Below, piece after piece: positions 59,990-64,000 of a DNA stretch of 64,000 bases (its first letter is position 1; each line of letters begins with the position of its first letter). The notes below the pieces were generated by a model that saw nothing but the letters and a program-made list of their open reading frames with translations, searched no databases and was not told the DNA's origin. This DNA comes from Parahaliea mediterranea (lineage in GTDB: Bacteria > Pseudomonadota > Gammaproteobacteria > Pseudomonadales > Halieaceae). The position numbers and the translations under genes were made by a program. Where the stretch lies: positions 744,001 to 808,000 of the forward strand of contig NZ_QEWO01000002.1 in the NCBI RefSeq assembly GCF_003402235.1. Direction: 5' to 3'.

Positions 59990-62284
59990 TCAGTTGAAGT
60001 TGTACTTCACCCGCACACCGTAGGTCTGGAACGAGGGCTCAATAAACAGGCCACTCATAAACGCCTTTTGGTAAGCATTGGTGTAGTACTCCTCATCCAG
60101 CGCATTCTCGATATAGGCAACCACTGAGTAGGTGTCGTTCTCTACACCGGCGCGAAGGTTGACCACATCATAGCTTGGCACTTCCCAGGGGAATCCGGTA
60201 TTGATCAGCGCCGTGGTAGACGGGCGCACCTCGTCGCGGTAGTTCCACTCTGCGCGTACAAAACCGCGCAGATTATCCGTTACGGCAAAACCGTACTCCG
60301 CATCGGCCGATGCGGTCCAACGTGGCGCATTGGGGATGGTCTTGTCGTCAAGAACCCGGTTCTCACCATCGATGAACGCCGTGAAGGTATCGAACTTGGC
60401 ATCGAGGTAACCAATACCGAAGTTGACCACAAAATCTTCACCCAGCACTGCGGTACCGCTGAGTTCTGCCCCTTTGGAGGTCGCCTGCTCGGCATTGTCG
60501 ATACCGCCAAAGAGAATGAAGTTGCCCTCATCATCCGTGCCGGCCTGCTGGAAGGAGGCCTGCATATCTTTCCAATCCATGTAGAACACGGCGGTATTCA
60601 AACGCAGGCGGCGCTCGAAGAACTCACCCTTCATCCCGACTTCGTAGTTCCACAGGGTTTCTGGCTCATAGGATTGGGCCGACTCGAAGGGCGCGTCCTG
60701 TACACCACCGGATTTGAAGCCCTTGGAAATCGTCGCGTAGAGCGTGACCTCCTCATTCATGGCGAAATCGGCGGATACCTTGGGCGAGAAGTCATAGAAC
60801 GTATCTTCATAACTGACTTCGGTCACCAGGGCGCCGGAGAAGCCGAGAATGGTGGCGGTTTTGGTCTCCTCGCTGTAGCGACCACCGGCAGACAATGTCA
60901 GTCGCTCGGTGATCATGTAGTCCACCTGGCCGAAGGCTGCCCAGTTTTCGGCTTCATGCTCGGAATCTTCACTGTCGATCAGGAAGCCACCTGGCAGGCC
61001 GAAGCTCGGTAGCCCCGCATCACCCACGTAGGTTTTGTTGTCCATGGTGCCTTCGTCTTTGGCGTACAGCAGGCCTACGTTCCAGTTGAAAGCGGAGTCG
61101 TTGGCACTCTGCAGACGGAATTCCTGGCTGACGCTCTTGCGCGGCACGGTGCGGTACTCGCGCAGGTAGTCCACGCTGCCGCCATCAATGTCACCCTGCA
61201 GGAAGAAGTCCGACTCCATCCAGCCGGTGATGCTGGTGAAGGTCATGCTGTCCATGGCGTAGTCGAGCCGGCCCACCAGGTACTTGAACTCGGTGCCCAC
61301 ATCCTGGGGCGCATTGAAGTTGACCTTGTCCTGGTTATCCGGATAAAAGCCCACACCATCCGGGTCGGGATCAGCGAGGCCATCGCCATCGCGGTCGGGA
61401 AAGTCAGAGAACAGCGTGCCACCGGCAAAGGTGGAAAACACTCCGGACGGCACGCCTTCGCGCATCCCGACGTTCTCGTCGGCGTAGCTACCGAAGACGT
61501 TGATGGTCAAGGCATCGGTAGGGGTATAAAGCACAGACGCCTTGGCATATTGGTACTTGGAGTCGTTGCCACCGCCGATGGGGTTGATGTTCTCAATGTT
61601 GCCGTCAGACTCGGACTGCTTGAGATTGACCCGCGCGGCCAGCACATTCTCAATGATGGGAATGTTCAGGACACCTTCGACATCATAGGTATCAAAGCGG
61701 GAATAGTCCGCCATGATGGAACCTTCCAACTCGTCGGTGGGCTTGTTGGAGGTGATGCTGATACCGCCACCCAGTGCGTTGCGTCCGAAGTAAGTGGCCT
61801 GCGGCCCACGCAATACCTCGATACGCTCAATGTCCATCATCGGTGGGTTAATGCTGGCACTGGACACACTGAAACCATCAACATAGAAGCCGAAGGTGGA
61901 AGTCCGGATGGCGTTGTTCTGGCCAACAAAGTTGGTGACCCCGCGAATACTGATATCCCGGCGCGATCGTGCACCGGCGGAGGTAAAGCTGGCATTCGGG
62001 GTTTTCATGACGTAGTCAGTCACATCCCGGAACATGTTCTTCTCGACCGCCTCGCTGGTGAAGGCCGAAATGGCGATGGGCACATCCTGCAGGTTCTGCT
62101 CCCGCTGCTGGGCCGTAACAACAATCTCTTCGATTTGGGCCATGGCTGAAGGGGCGATAATCCCCGAGGCGATTGCGACATTGGCAGCCAGTACAGTGCG
62201 AAGTGCGGCAACGCTCCGGCGCGATGCGGCCGGCTTATTGGTGGTATCCAAAATATCTCTCCCGTTTGTGATTTTCAGTGACAT
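59990..62284 (-). CDS. TonB-dependent outer-membrane receptor (2)
   Basis: A receptor of about 764 residues. Signal region AALRTVLAANVAIASGII precedes QIEEIVVTAQQREQNLQDVP (TonB box and plug). The plug motif is RGPQATYFGRNALGGGISI, and the barrel ends YGVRVKYNFN. ATG 62284 has no ribosome site; a TTG at 62251 has GGGAGAG at a good distance and still leaves a full signal peptide, so it may be the true start. It heads the minus-strand cluster of secreted hydrolases and is likely to import the peptide-like substrate. The ligand is unknown. Confidence 0.92.
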   Translation of the reverse strand: MSLKITNGRDILDTTNKPAASRRSVAALRTVLAANVAIASGIIAPSAMAQIEEIVVTAQQREQNLQDVPIAISAFTSEAVEKNMFRDVTDYVMKTPNASFTSAGARSRRDISIRGVTNFVGQNNAIRTSTFGFYVDGFSVSSASINPPMMDIERIEVLRGPQATYFGRNALGGGISITSNKPTDELEGSIMADYSRFDTYDVEGVLNIPIIENVLAARVNLKQSESDGNIENINPIGGGNDSKYQYAKASVLYTPTDALTINVFGSYADENVGMREGVPSGVFSTFAGGTLFSDFPDRDGDGLADPDPDGVGFYPDNQDKVNFNAPQDVGTEFKYLVGRLDYAMDSMTFTSITGWMESDFFLQGDIDGGSVDYLREYRTVPRKSVSQEFRLQSANDSAFNWNVGLLYAKDEGTMDNKTYVGDAGLPSFGLPGGFLIDSEDSEHEAENWAAFGQVDYMITERLTLSAGGRYSEETKTATILGFSGALVTEVSYEDTFYDFSPKVSADFAMNEEVTLYATISKGFKSGGVQDAPFESAQSYEPETLWNYEVGMKGEFFERRLRLNTAVFYMDWKDMQASFQQAGTDDEGNFILFGGIDNAEQATSKGAELSGTAVLGEDFVVNFGIGYLDAKFDTFTAFIDGENRVLDDKTIPNAPRWTASADAEYGFAVTDNLRGFVRAEWNYRDEVRPSTTALINTGFPWEVPSYDVVNLRAGVENDTYSVVAYIENALDEEYYTNAYQKAFMSGLFIEPSFQTYGVRVKYNFN

Positions 62285-62775
62285 GCGTGTCAAGCGGCGC
62301 CAATGCGCAGTACTGAATCGTTGATTATTTTTTGACGTATGCGTCCCACATTGCCAAAACACTTAGACGGGAAAGTGCCTGCCAGAGCCTCTGTTGTGGG
62401 TATCGCCAGTGCCAGAACAGCCCGGGGCAAGAAATGTCTCATGCTGGCATGCTCCTACTTCTTCGTCAGGTGTTTCCGCTGCACCCGACTCTTAGACGGG
62501 CAGGTTGCAGGGACGACAGATTCATTCGACAAGATTGCACCCATTGTTTCAATAACAGCAAAAGCTACTGTTTGTTGCTTCTGCCGCAAACTAAATCACT
62601 GGGTTGACGAGACCACGCAATCCGCCGGGAACGGCAAAAATGGGGCATATCAAGCGACAAGCCCGCTGCAAACAGCAGCGCTTGCAGGGGAGAAAACGAC
62701 ACGGGCGGATTGGCAGCAGCCCCCAACGCACCAGTGGGCCAGGTCGGTCCTGCCCAATACGAAAAGGGGAAGAAA
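62285..62775. other. 491-base gap between the TonB receptor and LysR genes
   Basis: No credible gene is seen; short open frames are basic and unlike proteins. The direct repeat CTTAGACGGG at 62362-62371 and 62491-62500 is the main feature and could be a regulator site. The receptor promoter must lie here. Confidence 0.5.
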
Positions 62776-63690
62776 TCAGGTTTCGACGGCTTCCTCGGCG
62801 GCCTTGAGGAAACCTTCAAGGCTCAGCAGCAGGCGGTAGGCACCGATCGGTAATTGCCGCCCCACCCGCGTAATCAGGCTGGTCTTGGTGGAATTAAGAA
62901 TCGAATTGTCCGTGTCCAGGGCATACAGCGCGCCCGACAGCAGTTCCTCATGCACCACCAACTCCGGCAGAATGGAGATGCCGCGCCCGGACTTTACAAA
63001 GTCCATCAGCAAGGTCAGGGAATTGGTTTGCAGGGACGCTTCGAGAAAGGCGCCATCTTCCTGCTCCGCCGCGTGAATGAGCTGGCGAATACGATAGCCC
63101 TCGTCGGCAAGCCCGATGCTTTCCGATGCAATATCCCGCAGGTTGACCCGCTGCCGCTGGCTGAGCGCATGGCTGCGATTGACAATAACCTTCAGGGGCT
63201 GGGGAATCACCAGCCGGGCCCTCACTTTGGGCTCGCGGGGAATATCAAAAATCAGCCCCATGTGGGCCTCGTCCTCACGCACCCGCTCCACCACACGGGT
63301 GGTGTTGCCCACCTGCACCTGCACCTCCATGCCAGGGTAGCGCTGCATGAAGTCATCCAGCAGGTCGCTGAACGACTGGGTGACGAAGGCTTCGCCCACC
63401 GCCAGCGATATCTTGCCGGTGCGGATGCTCTTCATCTCCTTGATCCGCGACAGAAAAGCCTCTTCCTGGGAGAGCTTTTCCCGGTAGTACTGACAGGCGG
63501 CCTCTCCGGCCTCAGTGAGGCGAATGCGACGACGCCCCTTCTCAATCAACGCCAGCCCCAGTTCCTGTTCCAGTTCAGAGATCTGGCGACTGACTGATGA
63601 GGTGGCCACATCGAGCTTTTCACTCGCGGCGCGCATGGTCCCGAGTTGGGCCGATTCAAACAGGTAGCGCAAGCGCACGTCACTGGGCAT
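62776..63690 (-). CDS. LysR-family transcriptional regulator
   Basis: A 304-residue LysR regulator. The N-terminal HTH is RYLFESAQLGTMRAASEKLD followed by VATSSVSRQISELEQELG (in one helix-turn-helix). The C-terminal domain is a periplasmic-binding-like ligand domain (KISLAVGEAFVTQSFSDLL, then VKSGRGISILPELVV). The ATG before PSDVRLRYLF is preceded by AAGG; an ATG 25 codons upstream gives an unlikely basic tail. It reads in the same direction as the TonB receptor-DUF885 genes but with a 490-base gap, and probably controls them. Confidence 0.9.
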   Translation of the reverse strand: MPSDVRLRYLFESAQLGTMRAASEKLDVATSSVSRQISELEQELGLALIEKGRRRIRLTEAGEAACQYYREKLSQEEAFLSRIKEMKSIRTGKISLAVGEAFVTQSFSDLLDDFMQRYPGMEVQVQVGNTTRVVERVREDEAHMGLIFDIPREPKVRARLVIPQPLKVIVNRSHALSQRQRVNLRDIASESIGLADEGYRIRQLIHAAEQEDGAFLEASLQTNSLTLLMDFVKSGRGISILPELVVHEELLSGALYALDTDNSILNSTKTSLITRVGRQLPIGAYRLLLSLEGFLKAAEEAVET

Positions 63691-63798
63691 GGCGGGTAAC
63701 CTTTGGCAGCGGTGTGGTAGAGCAGGCCTTGGCAATCGCTCCACAAGCGCGCCGGCAGCCGTCACAGAGCCTCGCCTGCCGCTACCTCAGGCCATTGT

Positions 63799-63813
63799 TT
63801 GCCTTTCAGGCAA
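63799..63813. promoter_or_regulatory. LysR-type dyad TTGCC-N5-GGCAA
   Basis: TTGCC (63799-63803) and GGCAA (63809-63813) form a 15-base dyad with the T-N11-A spacing common to LysR-type recognition sites. It lies 109 bases upstream of the LysR start, where autoregulation sites are common. Confidence 0.5.
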
Positions 63814-63918
63814 CAAAAATCACAGTCTATTGTTATTGAATGAAAAATACTATCGATTACCTTGGCGCGGTATCAGGCAGCCGACCCTTTCGGCTGACAG
63901 AGACACCGCGCCTGTCCT

Positions 63919-64000
63919 TTAGGAACTGCTGGCAGTCTGGCCGCCATCAACCGGACCGCTGCAATGAATCACGGGTGGGCGCCTATCCCTAACCCCTGGG
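63919..64000 (-). CDS. Possible C-terminal tail of a gene entering from the right edge
   Basis: On the minus strand an open frame from the edge ends in VDGGQTASSS before a TAA (63919-63921). The VDGGQTA end is reminiscent of short-chain dehydrogenases, but the preceding residues (RRPPVIHCSGP) are not typical. Only 26 codons are visible, so this is a weak call. Confidence 0.25.
   Translation of the reverse strand, partial: PGVRDRRPPVIHCSGPVDGGQTASSS

Larger units (their letters stand above)
63691..64000. other. Right-edge region upstream of the LysR gene
   Basis: This 310-base stretch holds the LysR promoter region, a dyad at 63799-63813, a hairpin CAGCCGA-CCCTT-TCGGCTG at about 63878-63896 and a possible gene tail at the edge. 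No full gene is seen. Confidence 0.5.

Noticed and set aside
62339-62839. Plus-strand frame in the TonB receptor-LysR gap
   Set aside because: It has no ribosome site, runs into the LysR gene in antisense and has no family signal.

Overview
The window is GC-rich and densely packed, and looks like the chromosome of a Gram-negative, probably marine gammaproteobacterium of the Halieaceae/Spongiibacteraceae type. This taxonomic guess rests on gene content only: two TonB-dependent receptors, a MerR-controlled leucine (liu) operon in the order R-A-B-C-D-E, several lipoproteins and many lipid-catabolic oxidoreductases. No rRNA, tRNA, CRISPR array or insertion sequence was seen.

Region 1 (about 1-36.8 kb) is a large sterol/steroid (or triterpenoid) processing locus. 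It holds an MFS transporter and a TonB receptor, an old-yellow-enzyme/FadH-type reductase, and two KshA/DAF-36-type Rieske oxygenases. It also has two sterol-desaturase/hydroxylase paralogues, a bacterial P450, and a CYP51-like P450 with its own ferredoxin. A membrane protein strongly resembles plant cycloeucalenol cycloisomerase. Further genes are a 3beta-HSD/epimerase-like SDR, a ketosteroid-isomerase-like protein, a KstD-like flavoprotein and a PQQ dehydrogenase. A Cys-less thiolase plus DUF35 protein resembles steroid side-chain aldolases. Two classical SDRs, an aldehyde dehydrogenase, two luciferase-like oxidoreductases and a lipoprotein sulfatase complete the set. No squalene epoxidase or oxidosqualene cyclase is present. 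I infer uptake and breakdown of sterols, perhaps including 4-methyl, 14-methyl, 9,19-cyclopropyl or sulfated ones, rather than synthesis; this is not proven.

Two candidate regulatory codes tie this locus together. A fused tandem-MarR regulator lies beside three copies of a triple half-site operator (GTCAA-N6-TTGAC-N5-GTCAA, first half-site degenerate in one copy) at about 11.5, 17.7 and 32.2 kb. Each copy overlaps a matching promoter of the form TTGACC-N17-TACTWT and each lies in a divergent gene pair. A second family, AACATTT-N6-AAATGTT, occurs at 18.9, 24.4, 27.7 and 29.5 kb, with related asymmetric sites at 5.8, 6.8 and 27.8 kb. It is probably bound by the TetR protein next to the CYP51 gene.

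Region 2 (37-40 kb) has a VanZ-like protein, a Coq4-family protein and three small lipoproteins, ending at an intrinsic terminator. Region 3 (40-47.6 kb) is the liuRABCDE leucine/isovalerate operon followed by a convergent MaoC-like gene. Region 4 (48-63.7 kb) is a second catabolic cluster that looks peptide- or amide-directed. It contains an Nramp-like transporter without the usual metal motifs, a VOC protein, an S9 peptidase, RidA, a carboxylesterase, a secreted amidohydrolase, two secreted DUF885 metallohydrolases, a TonB receptor and a LysR regulator. The last bases may hold the tail of another minus-strand gene.
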